From contig CALMVI010000137.1 of NCBI GenBank assembly GCA_937873095.1, positions 1 through 55,342 on the forward strand: a stretch of DNA of 55,342 nt, given 5' to 3'. The position numbers and the translations under genes are program-made. The notes beneath the pieces were generated by a model. That model was not told where the DNA came from, did no database searches, and saw nothing but the letters and a program-made list of their open reading frames with translations. The DNA is from an uncultured Acetobacteraceae bacterium. GTDB taxonomy: Bacteria > Pseudomonadota > Alphaproteobacteria > Acetobacterales > Acetobacteraceae. Below, piece after piece: positions 26,565 through 35,395 of the stretch. Position 1 is the first letter of the stretch. Each line of letters begins with the position of its first letter.

Positions 26565-28712
26565 ATGAGCAAAGCCAACACCCGCCTTCGGCCCGCCCTG
26601 CTGGGCGGCGCCGCTGCCGCACTCTGCGCGTTCGCGCCAGGCATCGCACGCGCCGCGGTCACGCAGATCGTCGTTGACTCCACCTCTCCCGCCTTCGGTG
26701 GAGCGTCGATCGGCACTGCGGGCCCGTACACGCTGATCACCGGCCGGGCCTTCGGGGAACTCGACCCCGCGAGTCCGCGCAACCAGATCATCACAGATAT
26801 CAACCATGCGCCGGCGGGGCCGCACGGCAAGATAAGCTACATTGCAACTTTTCAGATTGCCGCACCGCAAAACCTGGCCAACGCCAACGGCCTGATGCTG
26901 TACGAGGTGCCCAATCGCGGCGGCAACGCCATTCCCGCGGCGCAGTCGATCGTCCCGGGCGCGATCTACCTGCAGAGCGGCTGGCAAGGCGACCTGCTCG
27001 CGCAATGCAGCGGCGCCTATCCCTGCACATCGCTGACCGCGCCCTACACCGCGGGCCAGGTCATACAGGTGCCCGTTGCCGTCAATGCGGATGGCTCGTC
27101 CATCACCGGCCCTGTATATGGCCACCTCGCCGGCGCAACCGGCAGCACGGCGCAACTGGTCATCTTCACGACGCCGGTGCCCTACAAGCCCGTGAGCCTC
27201 GACACCTCGCCCACCATCACGCAGTTCTGGAGCGTTGCGCACCAGACGATCACCGGCGTGGACGGGCCGAAGACACCGATTTCGGCGAAGAACTGGGCGT
27301 GGGCGGATTGCCGCACCGTGCCGTTTCCGGGCACGCCCGATCCCACCAGGATATGCCTGAAGAACGGCTTCGATCCGAACCTGCTCTACGAGATGGTGTT
27401 CACCGCGAAGGACCCTCTGGTGCTCGGCGTGGGCTATGCCGCGACGCGCGACATCATCAGCTTCTTCCGTCATCAGGTACAGGACGGAAGCGGCAACGCC
27501 AACCCGATTGCTGGCGCCGTCTCCAAAGTGATCGGCATCGGCGTCTCGCAATCCGGTGCGTTCCTTCGCTCCGGCATCCATCTCGGTTTCAACGAGTCGG
27601 AGAATAGCGGGCGCGTGCTCGACGGCGCCTGGCCGCAGATCGACGCCAGGCAGCTTTACATGAACGTGCGCTTTGCGCTGCCCGACGTGATCACCAACCT
27701 TTACATGATGGCCGACGAGGCGCCAGTCTGGTGGGCCGACTACCCGAACCTCGCGCGCAACCAGCCGCCATCGGGCTTGCTGGACCGCTGCACCGCGACG
27801 AACACGTGTCCCGAAATCCTGGAGACGTTCGGATCCAACGAGTTCTACGAGGAGAAGATGTCGCCTGACCTGGTCGGCATGACTGCGGCGGCAGACATCC
27901 CGCTTCCGGCAAACGTGCACCGCTATTACGAGCCGTCCACAACGCATGGCGGCGGCGCGGGCGGCTTTGACTACGCGCCTGCCCTGCCGCCGGTCGGGCT
28001 GTGCAGCTTCGGCGCCAACCCGAACCCGGAGTACCAGACGAACAACGCACTGCAGACGGACTTCATCGCGTTCATCACCCAGGGCACGGCCATGCCGCCC
28101 AGCACCTACCCGACGCTCGCCGCCGGTCAGCTCGTGCGGCCGATCACGGACGCGAAAACCTTTCCGGTCGTGCCAGGCTATCCCTACCAGGGTACCGCGC
28201 TGAACCATCCGGAAAAATTTAATTTCGGCGCGCGCATCGATTACTTCGACGAGTCGGGCGTGATCACCATCCAGCCGCCGATCGTGGAGCGTGTGCTGCC
28301 GGAGCTGGTGCCCACCCTGGACAGCGATGGCAACGAAACGTCCGGCGTGCCCTCGGTGCTGCTGCAGGCGCCGCTCGCCACTTATAGCGGTTGGAACACC
28401 TACGCATCGACCGTCTACAAGGGCCAGCAATGCGGTCTGACCGGTTCCGCGCTTCCGTTCCAGGAGACGCGGGCCGAGCGGGTTGCCGCGCACGACCCGC
28501 GTCCCTCGGTAGAGGAGCGCTACGGCACGCATGCAGGCTATGTCTGCGCGGTCACCAGGGCGGCGAACAAGGCGGTGGGCGGCCGGTTCCTGCTGCCGTC
28601 CGACGCCGCAGCCTCTATCTCAGCGGCGCAGGCAGGCAACGTGTTGACCGACATCACGCCGACCGATGCCGACCAGGCGCACGCGAACAGGCTGTGCTCG
28701 GGCGGACACTGA
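26565..28712 (+). CDS. Secreted alpha/beta-hydrolase-domain protein
   Basis: A 715-residue protein with a signal peptide (basic SKANTRLR then LLGGAAAALCAFAPGIARA, cleavage near residue 31). The nucleophile elbow GVSQSGAFLR is at 326-335 with likely Ser330. Regular cysteines (CSGAYPC, CTATNTC) suggest disulfides in the periplasm. It resembles a large family annotated alpha/beta hydrolase domain-containing protein, whose substrates are unknown. Base composition is visibly less GC-biased than in the neighbouring C1 operon. It lies 134 nt after fchA and may be independently expressed. ATG at 26565 with a GGAGA near 26550. Hydrolytic function is probable; substrate cannot be assigned. Confidence 0.78.
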   Translation: MSKANTRLRPALLGGAAAALCAFAPGIARAAVTQIVVDSTSPAFGGASIGTAGPYTLITGRAFGELDPASPRNQIITDINHAPAGPHGKISYIATFQIAAPQNLANANGLMLYEVPNRGGNAIPAAQSIVPGAIYLQSGWQGDLLAQCSGAYPCTSLTAPYTAGQVIQVPVAVNADGSSITGPVYGHLAGATGSTAQLVIFTTPVPYKPVSLDTSPTITQFWSVAHQTITGVDGPKTPISAKNWAWADCRTVPFPGTPDPTRICLKNGFDPNLLYEMVFTAKDPLVLGVGYAATRDIISFFRHQVQDGSGNANPIAGAVSKVIGIGVSQSGAFLRSGIHLGFNESENSGRVLDGAWPQIDARQLYMNVRFALPDVITNLYMMADEAPVWWADYPNLARNQPPSGLLDRCTATNTCPEILETFGSNEFYEEKMSPDLVGMTAAADIPLPANVHRYYEPSTTHGGGAGGFDYAPALPPVGLCSFGANPNPEYQTNNALQTDFIAFITQGTAMPPSTYPTLAAGQLVRPITDAKTFPVVPGYPYQGTALNHPEKFNFGARIDYFDESGVITIQPPIVERVLPELVPTLDSDGNETSGVPSVLLQAPLATYSGWNTYASTVYKGQQCGLTGSALPFQETRAERVAAHDPRPSVEERYGTHAGYVCAVTRAANKAVGGRFLLPSDAAASISAAQAGNVLTDITPTDADQAHANRLCSGGH

Positions 28713-28736
28713 GGACGGGCGGGTTCCGGTCACCAA

Positions 28737-30056
28737 TCACCGGAACCCCTGCGGTGCGGCGAGCGAGGCGCGGAATGCGATGAGGCTGGCGCACACCACG
28801 CCCGCCAGCCCGGCCAGTTCTGCAGGCGTGGCCGAGAGCAGCATGGCGCCCATGCCGGCCAGGCCGATGCCGGCCGCGAGCGGGACCGCGCGCGACCCGA
28901 GCGGCGGGCCGGCCAGCGCCGTGCCCCTCTGGTGCAGGCGGTAGGCGGCGGCGCAGGCCAGGCTGTAGATGCCGACCACGGCCAGCGCCGACAGCACGAC
29001 CAGCTCCATGAACGAGCCGGTCAGCGCCATGGCGGCTGCGGCGGTGACGTAGGCCAGGATGGCGTTGGCGGGGACGTGTGCGCGGGGGCTGAGGCGGCCG
29101 AACCAGGCGGGAAGCCGGCCGTCCCGCCCGAAGGCGAACAGCAGCCGGGACGTGCCGAGGACGTTGCTCGCCAACCAGGCGGTCGCCGACACGCCTGCGC
29201 CGGCCAGCATGATTGTGCGCGCCCAAGGGCCGACGCGGGACGCGGCGTCGGCCAGGGGGGCGGCGCTGTGCGGCAGCAGGCCGCCCAGCATGTGCTGTGC
29301 GGAGACCTGCACGCCGACATAGAGGGCGACGACGCCCAGCATGGCCGCGAACAGGGCCCTGGGCAGGACGTGGTTGGCGTGCCTGACCTCGCCGCTGGCG
29401 CTGAGCGGCGTCTCCATGCCGCAGAGCGCGAACAGGGTCAGGATCAGCGAGCGGCCGAGGCCCGGCAGGCCGAACGCGGTGGCGGCAGGACCGGGCGGCG
29501 GCGCATGGCCCAGGGACAGCACGCCCAGCAGCAGGAAGAAGCCGAGCGGCAGCAGCTTGATGGCGGTCGCGAGCGAGATCAGGCGCGCGGTGGCGCCCAC
29601 CGGCCGCAGGTTCGCCGCGGCGAGCAGGGCGAACAGCCCCACGATCAGGCAGGCCCGGACCCAGCCCGCCGAGAACGCCGGCAGCACCGTGCCCAGCATG
29701 TCGGCCAGCAGGGCCGCGATGCCGCCGCTGGCCAGCACGTCGCTGACCAGCATCAGCATGCCGGCGACGAAGCCGGTGGCCGGGCCGAACGCTGCCTCCA
29801 CCGTGCCGTAGGCGCCGCCGCTGGTCGGCACGCGGCTGCCTGCGTCGGCGAAGCACACGACCACGCCGGCCATCACCACGCCGCAGACCAGGTAGGCCAA
29901 CGGCGCGGCCCTGCCTGCCTGCAGCGCGACTGCGGCAGGCAGGGTGAAGATGCCGGCGCCGACCACGCCGTTGACGATGTTGGCCGTCAGCCCCCAGAAC
30001 CCGATGCCGCGCACCAGGCCGGCGTCGCGGGTGGCATCGGCGGAAGCGTCGAGCAT
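28737..30056 (-). CDS. APC-superfamily amino acid permease
   Basis: A 439-residue membrane protein with about 12 hydrophobic segments. The start of the transport core is GIGFWGLTANIVNGVVGAGIFTLPA (around residue 18-42), where the G-x-G-I-F break in TM1 is the amino acid-polyamine-organocation signature; VVCFADAGSRVPTSGGAYGTVEAAFG fits TM2-3. It is divergent from kynureninase over 56 nt, suggesting uptake of an aromatic or related amino acid, but this is inference from context. ATG at 30056 chosen as the first position before the hydrophilic N-tail; longer in-frame extension would overlap kynU upstream region. Confidence 0.85.
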   Translation of the reverse strand: MLDASADATRDAGLVRGIGFWGLTANIVNGVVGAGIFTLPAAVALQAGRAAPLAYLVCGVVMAGVVVCFADAGSRVPTSGGAYGTVEAAFGPATGFVAGMLMLVSDVLASGGIAALLADMLGTVLPAFSAGWVRACLIVGLFALLAAANLRPVGATARLISLATAIKLLPLGFFLLLGVLSLGHAPPPGPAATAFGLPGLGRSLILTLFALCGMETPLSASGEVRHANHVLPRALFAAMLGVVALYVGVQVSAQHMLGGLLPHSAAPLADAASRVGPWARTIMLAGAGVSATAWLASNVLGTSRLLFAFGRDGRLPAWFGRLSPRAHVPANAILAYVTAAAAMALTGSFMELVVLSALAVVGIYSLACAAAYRLHQRGTALAGPPLGSRAVPLAAGIGLAGMGAMLLSATPAELAGLAGVVCASLIAFRASLAAPQGFR

Positions 30057-30112
30057 CGCGCAGGTCCTGCTTCGGGGTTGCGGGCAGGTCGGAGACGCGG
30101 CATCACCGGCTG

Positions 30113-31318
30113 ATGGCGCCAAGCTTGGATGATGTGCGGGCTTGGGACAAGGACGATCCCCTGCGCGCGCACCGGGACGCGTTCGCGCTGCCGCCGGGCA
30201 TCACCTATCTGGACGGCAACTCGCTGGGGCCGCTTCCGCACGCTGCCAGGGAGAGGGTGGCGCGCGTCGTGTCGGAGGAGTGGGGACGCGGCCTGATCCG
30301 CAGCTGGGACGATGCCGGGTGGATGGATGCCCCCGCCAGGATCGGCGCGCGTATTGCCGCCATCGTCGGCGCGTCGCCGGACGAGGTGACGGTGGCCGAC
30401 AGCACGAGCGTGAACCTGTTCAAGCTGTGTGCGGCCGCGGCGGCCCTGCGACCCGGCCGAACGAAGCTCGTCATCGAGGACGGCAATTTTCCGACCGACA
30501 GGCACGTGCTGGACGGGCTGGCGCGCCTGCTGCCCGGGCTGCGCGTCGAGACGGCCGACGTGCCGGGGCTGGCGGACGCGATCGACGGGGACACCGCGGT
30601 GGCGCTGCTGTGCCACGTGCACTATCGCAGCGGCGCGCGGCACGACATGGCGGCGCTGACCGGCGCGGCGCGCGCGGCGGGGGCGATCGCCGTCTGGGAC
30701 CTGAGCCACAGCGTGGGCGCGGTTCCGGTGGGGCTGAACGCCGCCGGCGTGGAGATGGCGGTGGGCTGCGGCTACAAGTTCCTCAACGGCGGCCCCGGGG
30801 CGCCGGCCTTCCTCTACGTCGCGCGCCACCTGCAGGCGGCGGCGCGCTCTCCGCTGCAGGGCTGGATCGGCCACGCATCCCCGTTCGGCTTCTCGGACCG
30901 CTACGAGCCCGCTCCCGGCGTCGGCCGGTTCCTGGCAGGGACGCCAGGGGTGCTCGGGCTGGCGGCGCTGGAGGCGGGGGTGGAGACGGTTCTTGCCGCC
31001 GACCCGCAGGCGCTGTGGGCGAAGTCGGCGCGGCTGTTCGACCTGTTCGCCGAGCGGGTGGGGCTGCGCTGCCCCGGGCTGGATCTGGCGACGCCGCGCG
31101 ACCCTGCGCTGAGGGGCAGCCACATAGCGTTCCGCTGCGACAACGCGCGGTCGGTGATGCAGGCGCTGGTCGCGCGCGGCGTCGTCGGCGATTACCGGCC
31201 GCCCGACCTGCTGCGCTTTGGCCTGACGCCGCTCTACCTGCGATACGAGGACGTCTGGACGGCGGTGGAAAGCCTGGCGGGGGTGCTCGACCCGGTGCCG
31301 CAAACCGCTGGGGTTTGA
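30113..31318 (+). CDS. kynU: Kynureninase
   Basis: A 401-residue PLP enzyme cleaving kynurenine to anthranilate and alanine. Family signatures: YLDGNSLGPLP at 32-42, DSTSVNLFKL, VWDLSHSVGAVP, and the PLP lysine K222 in GCGYKFLNGGPGAPAF. The C-terminal residues are encoded within a dispersed palindromic repeat, and the stop codon is the centre of that palindrome. No kynurenine formamidase, tryptophan dioxygenase or monooxygenase gene is adjacent, so pathway context is incomplete here. ATG at 30113; divergent permease upstream. Confidence 0.95.
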   Translation: MAPSLDDVRAWDKDDPLRAHRDAFALPPGITYLDGNSLGPLPHAARERVARVVSEEWGRGLIRSWDDAGWMDAPARIGARIAAIVGASPDEVTVADSTSVNLFKLCAAAAALRPGRTKLVIEDGNFPTDRHVLDGLARLLPGLRVETADVPGLADAIDGDTAVALLCHVHYRSGARHDMAALTGAARAAGAIAVWDLSHSVGAVPVGLNAAGVEMAVGCGYKFLNGGPGAPAFLYVARHLQAAARSPLQGWIGHASPFGFSDRYEPAPGVGRFLAGTPGVLGLAALEAGVETVLAADPQALWAKSARLFDLFAERVGLRCPGLDLATPRDPALRGSHIAFRCDNARSVMQALVARGVVGDYRPPDLLRFGLTPLYLRYEDVWTAVESLAGVLDPVPQTAGV

Positions 31319-31326
31319 AACCCCAG
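31308..31326. repeat. G/C-rich hairpin (CTGGGGTTT family), copy 2, overlapping the kynU stop
   Basis: Arms CTGGGGTTT (31308-31316) and AAACCCCAG (31318-31326) around one G. The kynU stop TGA (31316-31318) spans the centre, so the repeat supplied the last codons of the gene. It sits between convergent kynU and tyrA, and can terminate transcription from both. Confidence 0.8.
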
Positions 31327-31343
31327 ACCCCCGATACCAGAAA

Positions 31344-32279
31344 TCAGGCCTGGTTCAGCTCGATCAGGGAGCGGCGGATCTTGCGTCCGCGGCCGATCTT
31401 GTCCTCGATATAGGCCGCGTCGCCCCAGCGGACTGCGCGCGCCATGGCCTGGGCGTCCTCGGTGAAGCGGGCGAGCATTTCCAGCAGCGCCTCGCGGTTG
31501 TTGAGGAACACGTCGCGCCACATTTCGGGGTCGCTGGCGGCGATGCGGGTAAAATCGCGGAAGCCGGTGGCGGCGAATTGCAGGACCTGCTGGCGCGTCT
31601 CGTCGGCCAGGTCGTCGGCCGTTCCGCAGATGGTAAAAGCGATCAGATGCGGCAGGTGGCTGACGATGGCCAGCACACGGTCGTGGTGGGCGGGCTCCAG
31701 CACGCTGACCATGCTGCCCATGGCGCGCCAGAACTCGCCCACCCGGGCGACCGCCCCGGCATCGGTGCCGGGGGGCGGCGTGAGCAGGCACCAGCGGCCT
31801 TCGAACAGGCTGGCAAAGCCCGCATCGGGGCCCGAATGCTCGGTGCCGGCCAGCGGGTGGCCGGGCACGAAGTGCACGCCCCTGGGAACCAACGGGCCCA
31901 CGTCGCGGATCACCGACTGCTTGGTGCTGCCGACATCCGACAGGATGGCGCCCGGCGCCAGGTCCGGCGCGATCGCGGCAGCGAGCTCGGCATAGGCGCC
32001 GACAGGGGCGCAGAGGATGACGCAGTCCGCCCCCTGCACGGCGCGCGCTGGGTCAGGCTCCACCCGGTCGGCGAGGCCGAGTGCGGCGACGCGGGCGCGG
32101 GTGGCCGGGCTGCGTGCGTTGACGACGATCTCTGCGGCCAGCGTCCTGGCGCGCGCGGCGCGCGCGATCGAGCTGCCGATCAGGCCGCAGCCGATCAGGG
32201 TCAGCTGCCGGAACAGGGGTTCGGGGCTGTCGGCGTCCGTGGCAGCGGAATCCGGGCCTGGTGCTGGACCGACCGTCAC
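31344..32279 (-). CDS. tyrA: Prephenate/arogenate dehydrogenase
   Basis: A 311-residue TyrA-type dehydrogenase making 4-hydroxyphenylpyruvate or tyrosine. The NAD motif [14 protein letters not shown] is at 28-41, with VGSTKQSVI and [10 protein letters not shown] (catalytic His region), then ISHLPH-type [10 protein letters not shown] in the helical domain. No chorismate mutase domain is fused. The GTG start at 32279 overlaps the hisC stop, giving a hisC-tyrA pair that is common in alphaproteobacteria. Cyclohexadienyl versus prephenate specificity is not resolved by sequence. Confidence 0.94.
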   Translation of the reverse strand: MTVGPAPGPDSAATDADSPEPLFRQLTLIGCGLIGSSIARAARARTLAAEIVVNARSPATRARVAALGLADRVEPDPARAVQGADCVILCAPVGAYAELAAAIAPDLAPGAILSDVGSTKQSVIRDVGPLVPRGVHFVPGHPLAGTEHSGPDAGFASLFEGRWCLLTPPPGTDAGAVARVGEFWRAMGSMVSVLEPAHHDRVLAIVSHLPHLIAFTICGTADDLADETRQQVLQFAATGFRDFTRIAASDPEMWRDVFLNNREALLEMLARFTEDAQAMARAVRWGDAAYIEDKIGRGRKIRRSLIELNQA

Positions 32280-33379
32280 GGGCTTGCTGCGGCAAAGCCG
32301 GTGAGCGCGTCCAGCAGCCGGTCGTTTTCCTCGGCGGTGCCGATGGTGATGCGCAGGCAGGTCGGCAGCCCGTAGCCGCCCACCCGGCGCACGATGACGC
32401 CGCGGGCGCGCAGATGGGCGTCGGCCGTATCGACGCGCGCCTGGGTGGTCAGGTCGGCCAGCACGAAATTGGCCTCGGACGGCGTGATGCCGATGCCCGA
32501 CTGCTCCAGGGAGCGCGTGACCCTGGCACGCTCGGCGGCGTTGTGCGCGCGGCTGCGCTCCACCCAGCCGGGTTCGGCCAGCGCCGCGATGCCGGCATCG
32601 TGGGCGGAGAGCGACACGTTGAACGGCGAGCGGACGCGGTTGAGGTTTTCCACGATGGCCGGCGGCGCGTAGGCCCAGCCGAGGCGCAGGCCGCCCAGGC
32701 CGAACATCTTGCTGAAGGTGCGGGTCATGACGGTGTTGTCGGACGCGTCCACCAGGGCGGCGCCCGGCTCGTAATCGGGGCGGTCCACGTATTCGGCGTA
32801 GGCCGCATCGAGCACCAGGAGGACGTAAGGGGGCAGGCCGTGGCGCAGCCGGGCGGTTTCGGCGGCGGGCAGGAACGTGCCGGTCGGGTTGTTGGGGTTG
32901 GCGACGAACACCATGCGGGTGGCTGGCGTGACGGCAGCCAGGATGGCGTCCACGTCGGCGGTGCGGCGGCGCTCGGGCGTCTTGACCACGCTGCAGCCGG
33001 CGAGGCGGCCGGCGATCTGGTAGATGGAAAACCCGTGCTCGGTCATCACCAGCTCGGTGCTGCCGCCCTCTGGCAGCGGCCCGCCATAGATGTGGCACAG
33101 GAGGAAGATCAGGTCGTCGGAGCCCGCGCCGCAGACGATGCGTTCGGGGTCGAGGCCGAACCGGGCGCCGATGGCGGCGCGCAGCCGGGCGGCGCCGCCG
33201 TCCGGGTAGCGGTGCAGCTGGGTGGCCAGGGCCGCCAGCGCGGAAGCGACCGAGGGCGGAGGGCCGAACGCCCCCTCGTTGGACGACAGCTTCACCGCCC
33301 GGTTGGCGCCGGGGATGGCGGACACGCCTGGCACGTAGGGGTGGATGTCGAGGATTTCCGGGCGGGGGCGGAGGGTCAT
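32276..33379 (-). CDS. hisC: Histidinol-phosphate / aromatic aminotransferase
   Basis: A 367-residue fold-type I aminotransferase. PLP-site elements are visible: [14 protein letters not shown] near the N-terminus, [21 protein letters not shown], and the lysine in [18 protein letters not shown]. It belongs to the HisC family; next to tyrA it may also transaminate prephenate or aromatic keto acids, as in alphaproteobacterial hisC-tyrA pairs. ATG at 33379; an upstream in-frame ATG 18 nt earlier is less likely. It is divergent from metX across 83 nt, in which no known riboswitch was recognised. Confidence 0.93.
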   Translation of the reverse strand: MTLRPRPEILDIHPYVPGVSAIPGANRAVKLSSNEGAFGPPPSVASALAALATQLHRYPDGGAARLRAAIGARFGLDPERIVCGAGSDDLIFLLCHIYGGPLPEGGSTELVMTEHGFSIYQIAGRLAGCSVVKTPERRRTADVDAILAAVTPATRMVFVANPNNPTGTFLPAAETARLRHGLPPYVLLVLDAAYAEYVDRPDYEPGAALVDASDNTVMTRTFSKMFGLGGLRLGWAYAPPAIVENLNRVRSPFNVSLSAHDAGIAALAEPGWVERSRAHNAAERARVTRSLEQSGIGITPSEANFVLADLTTQARVDTADAHLRARGVIVRRVGGYGLPTCLRITIGTAEENDRLLDALTGFAAASP

Positions 33380-33462
33380 GCCGCCTTTGTTAGACAAGCA
33401 CCGCCCGGTCGGAAAGGCATGGGCGTTGTGCGCGCGGCGGGGCGCGCCTATTCAGCGCTGCC

Positions 33463-34623
33463 ATGGACGTGGCACCGGATTGGCCGGCAGCGCAGCCGCT
33501 GCCCGTGTTCGAGCACCAGCAGGCGCGCTTCGCCGAGGGCTTGCTGCTGGATTGCGGGCAGCGGCTGGACGCGTTCGCGCTGGCCTACAGGACCTACGGC
33601 ACGCTGAACGCGGACAGGTCCAACGCCATCCTGGTGTGCCACGCGCTGACCGGCGACCAGTACGTGGCCGAGACGCAGCCGGTGACCGGCAAGCAAGGCT
33701 GGTGGACGGCGTTGGTGGGGCCGGGATGCACGATAGACACGAACCGGTTCTTCGTCGTGTGCAGCAACGTGCTGGGCGGCTGCATGGGCAGCACGGGCCC
33801 GCGCAGCGCCCGCCCGAACGGCGAGGTGTGGGGCACCGATTTCCCGCCCTTGACGGTGCGCGACATGGTGCGCGCGCAGCAGATGCTGATGGCGCGGCTG
33901 GGCGTGGCGCGGCTGTTCGCCGTGATCGGCGGGTCGATGGGCGGCATGCAGGTGTTGGAATGGGCGGCGACCTTCCCCGACCGGGTGTTCGCCGCGGTGC
34001 CGATTGCGACCGCGTCCTATCACTCGGCGCAGAACATCGCGTTCAACGAGGTGAGCCGGCAGGCGATTGCGGCCGACCCGGACTTCCTGGGCGGGCGGTA
34101 CTGGGCGGAGGGGCGCGTGCCGGCGCGCGGCCTGGCGGTGGCGCGCATGATGGCGCACATCACCTACCTGTCGGAGGAGGCGCTGACGCAGAAGTTCGGC
34201 CGCAAGCGGCGGCGCGAGGACAGCAAGGCGGCCAGCTTCTTCGGCGACATGTTCGAGGTGGAAAGCTACCTGCGCCACCAGGGCAGCAGCTTCGTCAGGC
34301 GGTTCGACGCCAACTCCTACCTGACGGTGACGCGGGCGATGGACTGGTTCGACCTGTCGGCCGAGCATGACGGCGACCTGGCGGCGGCGTTCGCCGGCAC
34401 CAGGACGCGGTTCTGCCTGGTGTCGTTCACCTCGGACTGGCTGTTTCCGACCGCGCAGTCGCGCAGCGTGGCGCGCGCGCTGAACCGGGCGGCGGCGAAC
34501 GTGAGTTTCGTGGAGATCGAGACGGATCGGGGGCATGATGCGTTTCTGCTGGACGAGCCGGATTTTCGAAGGACGGTGGCTGGGTTCCTGGCGGGGTGTG
34601 CGGAGCATGCGGGGATTGGGTGA
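33463..34623 (+). CDS. metX: Homoserine O-acyltransferase
   Basis: A 386-residue alpha/beta-hydrolase-fold enzyme acylating homoserine in methionine synthesis. The nucleophile is S158 in [14 protein letters not shown], with Asp in [12 protein letters not shown] and His in [23 protein letters not shown] is another family mark. Whether it uses acetyl- or succinyl-CoA cannot be decided from these motifs; MetW partnership is often linked with the succinyl-using type. ATG at 33463. Unlike most genomes, where metX and metW overlap or abut, a 126-nt repeat-filled gap follows. Confidence 0.95.
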   Translation: MDVAPDWPAAQPLPVFEHQQARFAEGLLLDCGQRLDAFALAYRTYGTLNADRSNAILVCHALTGDQYVAETQPVTGKQGWWTALVGPGCTIDTNRFFVVCSNVLGGCMGSTGPRSARPNGEVWGTDFPPLTVRDMVRAQQMLMARLGVARLFAVIGGSMGGMQVLEWAATFPDRVFAAVPIATASYHSAQNIAFNEVSRQAIAADPDFLGGRYWAEGRVPARGLAVARMMAHITYLSEEALTQKFGRKRRREDSKAASFFGDMFEVESYLRHQGSSFVRRFDANSYLTVTRAMDWFDLSAEHDGDLAAAFAGTRTRFCLVSFTSDWLFPTAQSRSVARALNRAAANVSFVEIETDRGHDAFLLDEPDFRRTVAGFLAGCAEHAGIG

Positions 34624-34628
34624 GGATT

Positions 34629-34740
34629 CTTCTTTTCTGAAGAAAAGAAGCAAAAGACTTTTATTCATCGGGCGCGCGCGTTGGCATCCCGGTGCGCCCC
34701 AAAAACCAAAAGTCTTTTGGTTCTTTTCTTCAGAAAAGAA
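34629..34740. repeat. Triple T/A-rich hairpin repeat between metX and metW
   Basis: Hairpin A: CTTCTTTTC (34629-34637), TGAA, GAAAAGAAG (34642-34650). Hairpin B: AACCAAAAG (34704-34712), T, CTTTTGGTT (34714-34722). Hairpin C: TTCTTTTCT (34721-34729), TC, AGAAAAGAA (34732-34740), overlapping B by two bases so B and C may be alternatives. The block separates the metX stop from the metW start and resembles the copies at 12165-12256 and 24892-24915. Confidence 0.75.
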
Positions 34741-34749
34741 CATCTTCCC

Positions 34750-35349
34750 TTGCGCGTAGATCTGGCCCTGATCGCCAGCCTGATCGCACCAGGCTCCCGC
34801 GTGCTCGACATAGGCAGCGGCGACGGTACCCTGATCGAGCACCTGTTCCGCACCCGCAACTGCGACGCGCGCGGCATGGAGATCGACATGGCGGAGGTGA
34901 CCCACGCCGTGCAGCACGGGCTTCCCGTGATGCATGGCGACGCCGACAACGACCTGGCGCAATACCCCGACAACGCGTTCGACTACGTGGTGCTGACGCG
35001 CACGTTGCAGGCTGTGGAACGGCCGCGGGAGGTGCTGCGGCAGATGCTGCGCATCGGCACGCGCGCGCTGGTCAGCTTCCCCAATTTCGGCCATTGGGAG
35101 GTGCGGCTGCAACTGCTGCGCTCCGGCCGAATGCCGATGACCGCCACGTGGAGCCGGCCGTGGTACGAAACGCCGAACATCCATCCCTGCACCATACTTG
35201 ATTTTCGCGAGCTTTGCGCGCAGGACGGCTACGCGGTGGAACAATGGCTGGCGATCGACGAGGCGGGGCGGAAAGCGCCCTGGCGCCGCTCGTTATGGCT
35301 GGCCAATCTGTTCGGCGAACAGGCGATGTTCTTGATGCGCCGGGCATGA
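34750..35349 (+). CDS. metW: Methionine biosynthesis protein MetW
   Basis: A 199-residue methyltransferase-like protein. It has the SAM motif RVLDIGSGDGTLIEHL at about 17-32 and the family segments RGMEIDM, VVLTRTLQAVERP, and FPNFGHWEVRLQLL, ending with GEQAMFLMRRA. MetW partners with MetX and is needed for its activity in relatives. The family start MRVDLALIASLI corresponds to a TTG at 34750 here; an in-frame TTG further upstream lies inside the hairpin repeat and would give an extra 23 residues of repeat-encoded sequence. No strong ribosome site is seen. Confidence 0.9.
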   Translation: MRVDLALIASLIAPGSRVLDIGSGDGTLIEHLFRTRNCDARGMEIDMAEVTHAVQHGLPVMHGDADNDLAQYPDNAFDYVVLTRTLQAVERPREVLRQMLRIGTRALVSFPNFGHWEVRLQLLRSGRMPMTATWSRPWYETPNIHPCTILDFRELCAQDGYAVEQWLAIDEAGRKAPWRRSLWLANLFGEQAMFLMRRA

Positions 35350-35395
35350 CCGGGCAGGCGGTAACGATCCGTCAACCGGGGCGTGTCAGAAACGT

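Noticed and set aside
26400-28532. 710-codon minus-strand frame opposite the alpha/beta hydrolase
   Set aside because: No recognisable domain; the plus strand has a signal peptide, a nucleophile elbow and cysteine pairs, so it is the coding strand.
33380-33462. SAM riboswitch upstream of metX
   Set aside because: The 83-nt gap shows no SAM-II or other SAM riboswitch core, and is too short and GC-uniform for one plus the promoter.
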